DNA from: Modicisalibacter sp049808615
Lineage (GTDB): Bacteria; Pseudomonadota; Gammaproteobacteria; Pseudomonadales; Halomonadaceae
DNA: 64,000 bases
Assembly (NCBI RefSeq): GCF_049808615.1
Contig: NZ_JBNCAN010000003.1
Coordinates: 152,372-216,371 of the forward strand
Reading direction: 5' to 3'
Shown here piece after piece: positions 16,939 to 25,349 of the stretch. The position numbers and the translations under genes were made by a program. Position 1 is the first letter of the stretch; each line of letters begins with the position of its first letter. Under the pieces are notes generated by a model, which did no database searches, was not told where the DNA came from, and was given only the letters and a program-made list of their open reading frames with translations.

Positions 16939-18528
16939 TCAGGCCGGATCCTGCACGGCGGCCATGGCGTTTTCCCGTGCGTAATACTCATCGCTCAGCG
17001 CCTTGTGGATCGATATGGCAATCAGCGCCATGATGATCGAGAACGGCAATGCCGCGAGTATCGCGCCGGTCTGCAGGGACGTCAGCGCCGCGGTGCCACC
17101 GGCTACCAGCAGCACGCCGGCCACGACTCCTTCTATCACCCCCCAGGTCACCCGATGCCGGGTCAGCGGATGAGGCTCGCCCTCGCTCAGAATGGTAGTA
17201 ATGACGAGCGTTCCCGAGTCCGACGAGGTAATGAAGTAGGTCGAGACGAGTACGGCGCCGATGAAGCCGATGATCATGCCCATCATCCCTGGGTCGATAG
17301 CCTGGAAGGTGGCGAACAGGGCCAGCGAGACATTGCCACTGACGGCTTCGGAGATACCGCCATCACCGAACAGCTCAACGTACAGGGCCGAACCGCCGTA
17401 AGCCGATATCCAAACGAAGGAGAGCAGCCCTGAAACCCCGATGACGCCGAAAATGAACTCGCGAATGGTTCTCCCCCGCGAGACCCGTGCGATGAACATA
17501 CCGACGAACGGAGCCCAGGAGAGCCACCAGCCCCAATAGAAGATGGTCCACCAGCCCTGCCAGACATCCTGCCAGGAACCGCCCTGATTCCTGGCAAGCT
17601 CCGTGGAACCGGCGTAGAAATTGAGCGGTATCAGATTGAAGAGGTAATCACCGAAGGAATCGAACATGTTGGTAATGATGTAGCGCGTCGGCCCGAAGAT
17701 GAAGAAGAAGGCCAGCACCACGAAGGTCAAGTACATGTTGGCAATGGACAAGTACTTGATACCGCGTTTGAGTCCGGTCATCACCGAAATCAGAGCCAAA
17801 ACGGAGATGATGGCGATCAGCACGACCTGGACCTGGACCGATATCGGAACCTCCCACAGGAAGTTGATGCCGGCGTTGATCTGCTGAACCCCCAGACCCA
17901 GAGACGTGGCAATACCGAACAGGGTCGCGAAGATAGCGATGACATCGATGAGATTACCGATCCATCCATTGACCCGTTCGCCTAGCAAAGGATACAGCGT
18001 ATAGCGGATACTCAAGGGCTTGTTATAGCGATAGGCCATCAGGGCTAGGCCCAGCGCCACGATGCAGTAGATGGCCCAGGCATTGAATCCCCAATGGAAG
18101 TAGGCGAGCCGCATCGCCACTGTGGCCGCTTCAGGATTGGCCACCGCCTCGGAGAAGGGTGTCCCACCGGAAAAATGCATTATCGGTTCAGCAATCGACC
18201 AGAAGATGATGCCGATACCCTGACCCGCCGCGTAAAGCATGGCGAACCAGGCAAAATAGCTGAACTCGGGCTTTTCCCCCGGAGCCCCGAGCTTGATACT
18301 GCCATGCTTGCTGAAGGCAAGATATGTCAGAAAAACCAGGAAGGACGCGGCAAGCCCTACATACCACCAGTTGAGATAGAGCGTGATGTAGGTACGCCCG
18401 AGATTGATCAACTGCAGGAAAGTGTCGGGAAAAATGATCGAAGAGAGGATAAAGCCCGTAACGATGATCAGCGAGATGGTCGTTACCCACGGGTTTATAC
18501 CTTTGAAGGGTCCGGAATGCAGTACCAT
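16939..18528 (-). CDS. BCCT-family transporter in the creatinine locus
   Basis: The 529-aa protein has twelve predicted helices and BCCT signatures: YAAGQGIGIIFWSIAEPI in TM3, FHWGFNAWAIYC, and APFVGMFIARVSRGRTIRE in the conserved loop. The C-terminal tail is polar. The position between the creatinase and creatininase genes on the same strand strongly suggests that it imports creatine, creatinine or another guanidino/methylamine intermediate, but the BCCT family is best known for betaine, choline and carnitine, so this is inference. Betaine import for osmoprotection is the alternative. Confidence 0.92.
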   Translation of the reverse strand: MVLHSGPFKGINPWVTTISLIIVTGFILSSIIFPDTFLQLINLGRTYITLYLNWWYVGLAASFLVFLTYLAFSKHGSIKLGAPGEKPEFSYFAWFAMLYAAGQGIGIIFWSIAEPIMHFSGGTPFSEAVANPEAATVAMRLAYFHWGFNAWAIYCIVALGLALMAYRYNKPLSIRYTLYPLLGERVNGWIGNLIDVIAIFATLFGIATSLGLGVQQINAGINFLWEVPISVQVQVVLIAIISVLALISVMTGLKRGIKYLSIANMYLTFVVLAFFFIFGPTRYIITNMFDSFGDYLFNLIPLNFYAGSTELARNQGGSWQDVWQGWWTIFYWGWWLSWAPFVGMFIARVSRGRTIREFIFGVIGVSGLLSFVWISAYGGSALYVELFGDGGISEAVSGNVSLALFATFQAIDPGMMGMIIGFIGAVLVSTYFITSSDSGTLVITTILSEGEPHPLTRHRVTWGVIEGVVAGVLLVAGGTAALTSLQTGAILAALPFSIIMALIAISIHKALSDEYYARENAMAAVQDPA

Positions 18529-18596
18529 AGGTTTCTCCTGTTGTTTTTTTATTAGGAAATACTTTTAAAACTTGTAATCAAGCCTGTGATCAAGAA

Positions 18597-18614
18597 GGGG
18601 AGCCACTGCTCCCC
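18597..18614 (-). terminator. hairpin between creatinase and BCCT genes
   Basis: GGGGAGC and GCTCCCC form a perfect 7-bp stem with a four-base loop, 10 bases past the creatinase stop; on the minus strand it is followed by TTCTT. It may lower expression of the downstream transporter and creatininase. Confidence 0.5.
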
Positions 18615-18624
18615 TGATGCCTGC

Positions 18625-19836
18625 TTACTTGATGATGTTGTGTTCCGGTCCATACGGGAAGCCGGTGATGTTCTCGACGTTGTCGGCGTCATGAATCACC
18701 AGGATATCGTGCTCACGATAGCCACCGGCACCGGGCTGACCTTCCGGAATCATGATCATCGGCTCCATGGAGACGACCATGTTGGGTTCGAGCACGGTTT
18801 CGATGTCCTCGCGCAGCTCGAGACCCGCCTCGCGGCCATAGTAGTGGCTCAAGGTGCCGAAGGAGTGACCGTAGCCGAAGGTGCGATACTTGAGCAGATC
18901 ATGCTCGGCGAAGATCTCGTTGAGTTCATGGGCGATGTCGCAGCAGCGCACGCCGGGCTTGATGAGCTCCTGGCCGCGCTCGTGGACCTTGCAGTTGACT
19001 TCCCACAGGCGCAGGTGCTCGTCGGAGGCATGCTCGCAGAACAGCGTGCGTTCCAGCGCCGTGTAGTAGCCCGAGATCATCGGAAAGGTGTTGAGGCTCA
19101 GGATGTCGCCGGGCTGTACCTTGCGGCTGGTGACCGGGTTATGGGCGCCGTCGGTGTTGATACCGGACTGGAACCAGACCCAGGTATCCATCAGCTCGCC
19201 GTGGGGATAGCGCTTGGCGATCTCGCGCACCATGGCCTGAGTGCCCGCCAGGGCCACTTCGTATTCCGGCACGCCGGCCTTGATCGCATCGCGTATCGCT
19301 TCACCGCCCACGTCCGCCACCTGGGCGCCATTGCGAATCAGCTCGATCTCCTCGGCGGACTTGAACATGCGCATCTTCATGGTGGGGACGCCGATGTCGG
19401 CGAACTCCACGCCGCCCAGGGCATCCTTGAACTTCTGCTGATTTTGCAAGGTAACGTGATCGTATTCGATTGCAACGCGCTTGCTACCTTCGCACAGCTG
19501 CTTGATGGCCTTGAAGAAATTATCCTTCTGCCAATCGGTATAGACGATGTTGTCGCCTAGACGATTGCGACGGAAAGGCTGGCCGCCGTCGATGTTGGCG
19601 GTCACCGTGGTGAACTTGTCCTGGGTCACGACCAGACCATAGTCCCGACCGAACTTGCAGTAGACGAAATCGCTGAAGTAATTGATGTTGTGATAGGAGG
19701 TAAAAACCGCCGCGTCGATATCGTTGTCGGCCATGAGGCGTCTCAGCCGGGCCAGACGTGACTGCATTTCCTGATCGGAAAACGTGGGGGTGACTTTATC
19801 GCCGTTGGGAATTTCGATGAGTGATGGCAACTGCAT
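18625..19836 (-). CDS. Creatinase (creatine amidinohydrolase)
   Basis: The 403-aa protein has exactly the length of Pseudomonas creatinase and follows it throughout: FTSYHNINYFSDF, ANIDGGQPFRR, DNIVYTDWQ, TWVWFQSGINTDGAHNP, SLNTFPMISGYYTALERTL, FGYGHSFGTLSHYYGREAG, and SMEPMIM with PGAGGYREHDIL. The pita-bread fold has a catalytic His in GHSFG and does not need metals. It converts creatine to sarcosine and urea. I chose the ATG at 19836 because AAGGAG lies six bases upstream; the frame is open for a further 22 codons. No sarcosine oxidase or urease gene occurs in the window. Confidence 0.95.
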   Translation of the reverse strand: MQLPSLIEIPNGDKVTPTFSDQEMQSRLARLRRLMADNDIDAAVFTSYHNINYFSDFVYCKFGRDYGLVVTQDKFTTVTANIDGGQPFRRNRLGDNIVYTDWQKDNFFKAIKQLCEGSKRVAIEYDHVTLQNQQKFKDALGGVEFADIGVPTMKMRMFKSAEEIELIRNGAQVADVGGEAIRDAIKAGVPEYEVALAGTQAMVREIAKRYPHGELMDTWVWFQSGINTDGAHNPVTSRKVQPGDILSLNTFPMISGYYTALERTLFCEHASDEHLRLWEVNCKVHERGQELIKPGVRCCDIAHELNEIFAEHDLLKYRTFGYGHSFGTLSHYYGREAGLELREDIETVLEPNMVVSMEPMIMIPEGQPGAGGYREHDILVIHDADNVENITGFPYGPEHNIIK

Positions 19837-19895
19837 GACATGCTCCTTGAGTTGTTGTGTTGGCCTCACCCCGACTATCGATAGCGGCCGCTCAA

Positions 19896-19931
19896 AGGGC
19901 AAATGACAAGCGTAAATGCGCTCATTGCCCT
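19896..19931 (-). terminator. terminator after the REC-GGDEF-EAL gene
   Basis: On the minus strand AGGGCAATGA pairs imperfectly with TCATTTGCCCT and is followed by a short T-run. It separates the signalling operon from the creatinase gene, which therefore probably has its own promoter within 19837-19895. Confidence 0.5.
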
Positions 19932-19961
19932 CATAAATAACTCAAGAAACAAACATTCCAA

Positions 19962-21743
19962 TCAGGATCTTACGCAAACACTCAAGCTCGCGCTGCCAGG
20001 CGTTATACTGCGACACCATCCAACCAGCTCCTCGGCGGTCCGCGGCGGGGAATAAAAATACCCCTGTCCTTGATCACAGCCCATTTGCGCCAGCAGTTCT
20101 GCCTGCGCCCGGGTCTCGATGCCCTCGGCCACGACCAGACAACCACAGCCATGAGCAAGGCTCAGAATCATGCTGACCAGACGCTGGTCATCGGCGTTGT
20201 CGACCAGCCCCTCGATGAAGGCACGATCGATCTTGAGTACCGACACCGGCAGGGTCTTCAAGTACGCCAGGGAGGAATAGCCGGTACCAAAATCGTCGAT
20301 AGCAATACGGATTCCCAGCCGAGACAAGGACCGCAATTGACGGCAGGCCATTTCCACATCGACCATCAGATCGGATTCGGTGATTTCCAACGAAAGGTGC
20401 CGATAGGGCAGACCATGATCGCTCAATAATGCCAGCAAGCGATCGGTGAAGCCATCCTTGGACAGTTGCCGCACCGACACATTGATCGCGATATCGAGCC
20501 CACTGTCGAGTAGCCCCTGGGCGTGCCAACCGGCAGCTTGGATAACGGCACTCTCGAGCGCCCACTCCCCAATGACCAGAATATCGCCGGTGGCCTCTGC
20601 CAACGGAATGAATTCCTCCGGCGGCACCCATCCCAAGGATGGATGGTGCCAGCGCAATAGCGTCTCGAAACCCTGGATGCACCCATCCACCAATGACGCC
20701 TTGGGCTGGTAGGTCAGCGAGAACTCGCCACGCTGTACCGCGCCGCGTAGCGCTTGTTGCATGTAAAGCTGTTTCTGCTGGGTGGCCTCGAGTTCGCGGG
20801 TATAGCGTTGTATCGAATGATCGCCCGGTCGTGGCAATGCCAGCGCTGCCATCTGCACCAAGCGCTCGGGTTCTCCGCTGTGGGCGTGATGAAGCCCAAT
20901 ACGCGCCTTGAGCGGCAACAGGAGGTCGCCGACGCGATGATCGTTATGTAACTGAACGTGTATTTCCCGGGCCAGCTGCTCCAGGGCACCATGATCCGGC
21001 GCGCCTGCCCATACGATCAACAACTCGCTACCCGCCCACAGGCCAAGATAATGCTCCTCACCAAGATGGTCCTGTAGCGTGTCACTCAATTCCCACAACA
21101 GCGCTTCACTCATGCTGTAGCCGTGCAGCAGAATGATGTCATCCAGGCTATCCAAGGCGATGAACAACAGACCGATCGGGCGCCCCGTGCGGCTTAGGGT
21201 CTCAAGATGTTGAAGTAGCGCGCGACGGTTGGGTAGCCCGGTGATGGGATCGGTGTGCGACTGATACTCCAGCTCCCGGGTGCGCTCAGCGACCATCCGC
21301 TCGAGTTCCTCCGCCTCACTATCGCGTAGCTGGTAGCGATGCTGAACGGTGAGCACGTTGCTCAGCCGCTGGATCACTTCATCGTGCTTCAGAGGCTTGT
21401 CCAGGAAGTCTCTTACTCCCATGCCCAAGGCCCGCAGACGGGTCTGGTCATCGATCTGAGCGGTGAGCACGATCACCGGGGGCATCTGCTCGTCGAGGTG
21501 CGTTTCAAGCTGTTCCAGCACCTGGAAGCCGTCCAGGTGAGGCATGCGGATATCCAGCAAAATCAAGTCGGGCCGTTGTTGCTGGCAATAGCCCAGCACC
21601 TGGCGAGGATCGCTGAGACCGGCCACATCTTCGAAGCCATGCTCTTCCAGCAATGTTTCCAACAGTTCCACATTGGTGGGCTGATCGTCGACGATCAACA
21701 CACGCTTCTTGATGAGCTCCACCCGACGATTAATGTTTTTCAT
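19962..21743 (-). CDS. Response regulator with degenerate GGDEF and EAL domains (c-di-GMP phosphodiesterase)
   Basis: Of 593 residues, 13-130 are a receiver domain (VLIVDDQ, phosphoacceptor Asp64 in LLDIRMP, Lys in DKPLK). About 160-315 are a GGDEF domain whose active site reads AGSEL (237-241), so diguanylate cyclase activity is unlikely. About 330-575 are an EAL domain with ETL (360-362) in place of EAL but all other catalytic residues: NVSVRQL, EITESDL, DDFGTGYSS, KIDRAFI, AEGIET and QGYFYSPP. It is probably a phosphorylation-controlled c-di-GMP hydrolase acting on motility or biofilm. It overlaps the upstream hybrid kinase gene by ATGA; no good ribosome site precedes its ATG, suggesting reinitiation. 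Confidence 0.9.
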   Translation of the reverse strand: MKNINRRVELIKKRVLIVDDQPTNVELLETLLEEHGFEDVAGLSDPRQVLGYCQQQRPDLILLDIRMPHLDGFQVLEQLETHLDEQMPPVIVLTAQIDDQTRLRALGMGVRDFLDKPLKHDEVIQRLSNVLTVQHRYQLRDSEAEELERMVAERTRELEYQSHTDPITGLPNRRALLQHLETLSRTGRPIGLLFIALDSLDDIILLHGYSMSEALLWELSDTLQDHLGEEHYLGLWAGSELLIVWAGAPDHGALEQLAREIHVQLHNDHRVGDLLLPLKARIGLHHAHSGEPERLVQMAALALPRPGDHSIQRYTRELEATQQKQLYMQQALRGAVQRGEFSLTYQPKASLVDGCIQGFETLLRWHHPSLGWVPPEEFIPLAEATGDILVIGEWALESAVIQAAGWHAQGLLDSGLDIAINVSVRQLSKDGFTDRLLALLSDHGLPYRHLSLEITESDLMVDVEMACRQLRSLSRLGIRIAIDDFGTGYSSLAYLKTLPVSVLKIDRAFIEGLVDNADDQRLVSMILSLAHGCGCLVVAEGIETRAQAELLAQMGCDQGQGYFYSPPRTAEELVGWCRSITPGSASLSVCVRS

Positions 21744-24325
21744 GAGGAGGTCAGGCTTTCGGGTAATGCCTTCGAGATGGCCTCGAGCAATGCCGCGATA
21801 TCGAGAGGCTTGGTCAGGAAATCGGTAAATTCGATGGCTGTATTCCGGTGGCCGCCATGATGCATGGCATTGGCCGACAGACCAATGACCGGAATATCCT
21901 TGAAGCGCGGATCCTGGCGCAAGTGAGCCAAGGCCTCGTAGCCGTCCATGCCCGGCAAATGGATATCCATCAGAATCAGGTCGATGGGCTGATGTTCAAG
22001 CAACGCCATCCCGATCTCGGCGCTTGGGGCACTGTATAGCGTAAGAAAGCGGTAATCGGTGAAGATATCCTCCATCAATCGCTGATTGGCAGGATTGTCT
22101 TCTATGTACAACACATGACGGCGACGATTCGCGAGTCGATCCAGTGACGAGTTGGCCGCCTTGCTTTTCACCCCCGGGATGTTGGCACTCGTCATCGCCA
22201 TGGGGAGCTCGAACCAGAAATGGCTGCCCTGCCCCACCCGACTCTCGACGCCGATGGTGCCGGCCATGCGCTCGACGAGCTTCTTGGTCAGCGAGAGACC
22301 GATGCCGGTGCCTTCAATGGCGCCATGCTCTGCATCCAGACGGCTGAAGGGCTGAAAGAGTTCGTCATGACGTTCCGTGGGAACGCCTGGCCCGGTATCG
22401 CTCACAGTGACGCGCACCCGCTCGGACCGGCGACGATAATCGATATGCACGTGCCCGGGATGCGAGTTGTACTTGATGGCATTGGAGAGCAAATTGAGCA
22501 GCACCTGCTTGAGGCGTGTGTAATCGGCGCGCACACGCAAGTCCTCGGCGCAATCGTCGCATTCGACCGCCACATTGCCCTGCCGCGCAGCAGAAGACAG
22601 CGTTTCGATCACATCCTGGATCACCGCCTGTAACGAAACCGCTTCGAGGGAAAGCTGTAAACGCCCTTCTTCTATGCGCGATAGATCGAGCACTTCATTG
22701 ATCAGGTTCAGCAGGTGGTGGCCGCTTTTCTCGATATGCGCCACCTGTCGCCGCTGCCGCTCATCCAGCAGCGACCGGCGACTGTTCATGAGCAGTTGCG
22801 CGAAGCCAAGAATGGCGTTCAAGGGTGTCCGCAGTTCATGGCTCATCACAGAGAGAAATTCAGTCTTGGCCTGACTGGCCCGCTCCGCCTGATCCCGGGC
22901 ATGAGCCAGTTCCTGCATTACCTGTTCGCGTTCAGCGAACTGACGATAGAGATTGATCAATAGCGCGCAAGTGGCCGTGAAAGGCTCGAGCCGCTCGAGC
23001 AATGCCTCATCGTAACCCTGATGCCCATTGGCGATGCCGTACATGCCGATCAATGTCTGTCCATCATAGATCGGTACGCCCAGATAGTTGTGCAGGCGTG
23101 GGTTATCCGGCGGAAAGCCGCCTTGTTTGGGTCGGCTATAGAGATCCTCGGTCATCACCGTTTCGCCCTGGGCGAACACACGTCCCAGCAGACTCTCGGG
23201 ATTGGAGAGCAGCACGTCGCCACTGCGCAGTCCCTGCATCAGCTGTCGCGACTGCTCATCCCAGATGAGATCGGTAATGGCATGGATTCTCAACGACGGC
23301 GTGCCCGCCTGATCGATCACCTCGCCAATCAAGGCATAATCACTCCAGGTCAGCTTGAGTAGTGCCTGAAGCAAAAAATCCCATAGCCGCTCACCGGACA
23401 TCAGCGCCTGGTAATCGGTGATGCCCTGGTGCAACACCTTGAGCAGCAGTCCCTGACGATGCTCCTCGGTAATATCGTGGGCCACGGACACCACCCCGCG
23501 GACATCGCCATGCTCATCGATCAGAGGCGAAATGGTGATCTCGAACTGGCGATTCTTGATAGGCGGCAACAGCACGTTGCGTGACTCGCGATGTTCGATG
23601 ACCTCGCGTTCTCCCTGCTCGAGTCGCTTCACCACCTCCGGCGGAAAATAATCGCTCAGACGCACCTGCTCTGACAGATCCTCTATCCCTGTCTTTTCAT
23701 CCACCAGCTCAAAGCTTGCGCGATTGGCAGCCAAAAACTTACCGCTGCGATTGCGCACATAGATGGGTTCACGACAGCTGTCGAACACGTTGTAGTACAG
23801 CATCGAGAGATTGCGACTGCGCGCCTGCTCCTGTGCTTTCTCATGACACTGTACATGCAATCGCAAGAGCTCCTCGGCCTGACAGGCCAAACCGCGCAAC
23901 AGGCGCCAGGCACGATCATCGAATTTGCGGGGAGCGTCATCCAAAAGGCATAGAGCGCCCACCGGATGGGAATCCTGCAGGTAGAGGGGGTAGCCGGCGA
24001 AGAAGCGAGCCTGTGGGATCTGGTCCAGTGGAAAATCGCTTTCTGATACGGGCAGATCGAGCGTATTCTCGATGAGTCGTGGCGTATTGCCATCGACGAC
24101 AAGGCGACACAGTGCAGTGCTGGCACAGGTGGTCAGTTCCAAGTCCGGCCGGGAGCTCACCCAGCGGCAATCCGCATCTTCAAGTAAAAGCAGCGCCGCA
24201 GATGCGTCGAAGATATCCCTGGCCAAAGTGGAGAGGTGTGCGAAGTCTACTCCCTCTTCTGCAGGGAACGGCCACGCCCACTCTCGAGGCTGAGCTTCCT
24301 CAGCCGAGTTTTCAAAACCGCCCAT
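21740..24325 (-). CDS. Hybrid sensor histidine kinase (GAF-PAS-GAF-HisKA-HATPase-REC)
   Basis: This 861-aa cytoplasmic kinase has no transmembrane segment. Residues about 25-160 are GAF-like (GYPLYLQDSHPVGALCLLDD), 175-290 PAS with a PAC end (VSVAHDITEEH), 300-465 a second GAF (YLGVPIYDGQTLIGMYG). A coiled coil at 465-488 leads to HisKA with His496 in MSHELRTPLN, an ATPase with N box NLLSNAIKYN, G1 DTGPG and G2 GTGIGLSL, and a C-terminal receiver with Asp787 in LILMDIHLPGMDG. It probably senses a cytosolic small molecule, redox or light signal and signals to the overlapping REC-GGDEF-EAL regulator. Its promoter region has a consensus minus-10 and two palindromes. Confidence 0.9.
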   Translation of the reverse strand: MGGFENSAEEAQPREWAWPFPAEEGVDFAHLSTLARDIFDASAALLLLEDADCRWVSSRPDLELTTCASTALCRLVVDGNTPRLIENTLDLPVSESDFPLDQIPQARFFAGYPLYLQDSHPVGALCLLDDAPRKFDDRAWRLLRGLACQAEELLRLHVQCHEKAQEQARSRNLSMLYYNVFDSCREPIYVRNRSGKFLAANRASFELVDEKTGIEDLSEQVRLSDYFPPEVVKRLEQGEREVIEHRESRNVLLPPIKNRQFEITISPLIDEHGDVRGVVSVAHDITEEHRQGLLLKVLHQGITDYQALMSGERLWDFLLQALLKLTWSDYALIGEVIDQAGTPSLRIHAITDLIWDEQSRQLMQGLRSGDVLLSNPESLLGRVFAQGETVMTEDLYSRPKQGGFPPDNPRLHNYLGVPIYDGQTLIGMYGIANGHQGYDEALLERLEPFTATCALLINLYRQFAEREQVMQELAHARDQAERASQAKTEFLSVMSHELRTPLNAILGFAQLLMNSRRSLLDERQRRQVAHIEKSGHHLLNLINEVLDLSRIEEGRLQLSLEAVSLQAVIQDVIETLSSAARQGNVAVECDDCAEDLRVRADYTRLKQVLLNLLSNAIKYNSHPGHVHIDYRRRSERVRVTVSDTGPGVPTERHDELFQPFSRLDAEHGAIEGTGIGLSLTKKLVERMAGTIGVESRVGQGSHFWFELPMAMTSANIPGVKSKAANSSLDRLANRRRHVLYIEDNPANQRLMEDIFTDYRFLTLYSAPSAEIGMALLEHQPIDLILMDIHLPGMDGYEALAHLRQDPRFKDIPVIGLSANAMHHGGHRNTAIEFTDFLTKPLDIAALLEAISKALPESLTSS

Positions 24326-24340
24326 GACCCACTCCCTGTA

Positions 24341-24357
24341 TCAGTACGATGTACTGA
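24341..24357. promoter_or_regulatory. perfect palindromic operator-like site upstream of the hybrid kinase
   Basis: TCAGTACGATGTACTGA is a perfect 7-3-7 inverted repeat located between the putative minus-10 element and the start codon of the minus-strand kinase gene, where a bound repressor would block transcription. The cognate regulator is unknown. Confidence 0.5.
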
Positions 24358-24358
24358 C

Positions 24359-24380
24359 ATGCCTGGCACGAGGCATTATA
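24359..24380 (-). promoter_or_regulatory. putative promoter of the hybrid kinase operon
   Basis: On the minus strand a consensus TATAAT lies at 24380-24375. It overlaps a second inverted repeat, ATGCCT-N6-AGGCAT (24359-24376). No good minus-35 is visible at the usual distance, so an activator may be needed. Confidence 0.45.
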
Positions 24381-24668
24381 ATTTTTGGCCCATCACTACT
24401 ATGCCGGTACCAGCAAACTCTAGCGTGTTATGTCTTCTTAGATAAGCGATTTTCCTTAATAAAGCTCAAGATTGAGCGTTTGTGAGCTTTCTTTTGAAAA
24501 ATTTGCCTGCACACATCGAATACGTCCCTGATCAGCTCGTCGCTTTCGATTGAGAGTCACGACAATCTGAGCCGATGCGGCTGGTGGTGCTGGCGTTGCT
24601 ATCGCATTATATTAGCCATCCGCAGTTAGAATGATCCTATTCCGAACGACGCTGAAGGAAGTGTACCC

Positions 24669-25328
24669 ATGACCCAAGACCCTTCCTGTCAATCTGCTAT
24701 CGGAGATGTCGTCTTGCTCGAGGTGGTCGCGGTCAAGGATGCCGGCGCCTTTCTCGACTGGGGGCATCCCAATGATCTGCTGCTGCCTTATAGCGAGCAG
24801 CGCGGTCGTCCCCGGGTTGGCCAGCAGGTGCTAGTAATGATCTTCGAGGACGACCAGGGCCGCCCGGCGGCGTCGATGCGACTCGAGGATTTCATCGACG
24901 ACCAGGCAGAGGGACTAAAGAATGGCGACAAGGTCGCCTTGGTGATCGGAGAGCGTACTGATCTGGGTATCAAAGCGGTGGTCGATCAGCGTTTCTGGGG
25001 ACTTTTGTATCACGACGAGCTGACGCGACCCCTGAAGCGCGGTGAACGTCTGGAGGGCTATGTGCGCCGGGTCCGGGAGGATGGCCGGCTGGATCTTTCC
25101 TTGATGCCCAGCGGGGCGGAAAAACAGCAGTTGGCCGCGGAGCAGGTGATAAAGGCCCTGGAAGCACATCAGGGTTTTCTGGCCCTAAGCGACAAGAGCT
25201 CGGCAGCGACCATCAAATCGCAGTTGGGGATCAGCAAGAGCGCCTTCAAGCAAGCCATCGGCAAGCTCTACAAACAGCGACGAATCGTTATCGAAGCGGC
25301 AGGGATTCGGCTCACGCCCTCCGAATGA
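24669..25328 (+). CDS. S1 RNA-binding domain protein (CvfB/YitL-like), short form
   Basis: The 219-aa protein contains tandem S1-like domains: residues 10-75 (IGDVVLLEVVAVKDAGAFLDWG, then LLLPYSEQ) and about 80-150, followed by a winged-helix at about 165-219 (KSQLGISKSAFKQAIGKLYK). This is the order of CvfB-family proteins, which usually have about 280 residues with one more S1 domain at the N-terminus; that first domain is missing here. GAAGGAA precedes the ATG and no upstream frame would supply it. It is likely a cytoplasmic RNA-binding regulator. The phenotype is not predictable. Confidence 0.8.
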   Translation: MTQDPSCQSAIGDVVLLEVVAVKDAGAFLDWGHPNDLLLPYSEQRGRPRVGQQVLVMIFEDDQGRPAASMRLEDFIDDQAEGLKNGDKVALVIGERTDLGIKAVVDQRFWGLLYHDELTRPLKRGERLEGYVRRVREDGRLDLSLMPSGAEKQQLAAEQVIKALEAHQGFLALSDKSSAATIKSQLGISKSAFKQAIGKLYKQRRIVIEAAGIRLTPSE

Positions 25329-25349
25329 CATGCTCCTGAGACTGTCCCA

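Larger units (their letters stand above)
24326..24668. other. 343-bp divergent intergenic region with competing hairpins
   Basis: Besides the operator and promoter of the kinase operon, this gap contains AAAGCTCA (24461-24468) with TGAGCTTT (24483-24490), followed by CTTTTG. Within it is a mutually exclusive GCTCAA-GA-TTGAGC hairpin (24464-24477). On the plus strand this could act as a terminator/antiterminator pair upstream of the S1-domain gene, or as a transcriptional insulator. I see no open reading frame of interest. Confidence 0.4.

Noticed and set aside
18586..19560. 324-codon plus-strand frame opposite creatinase
   Set aside because: Creatinase on the minus strand matches the known enzyme over its full length, so the plus frame cannot be a second real gene on this evidence.
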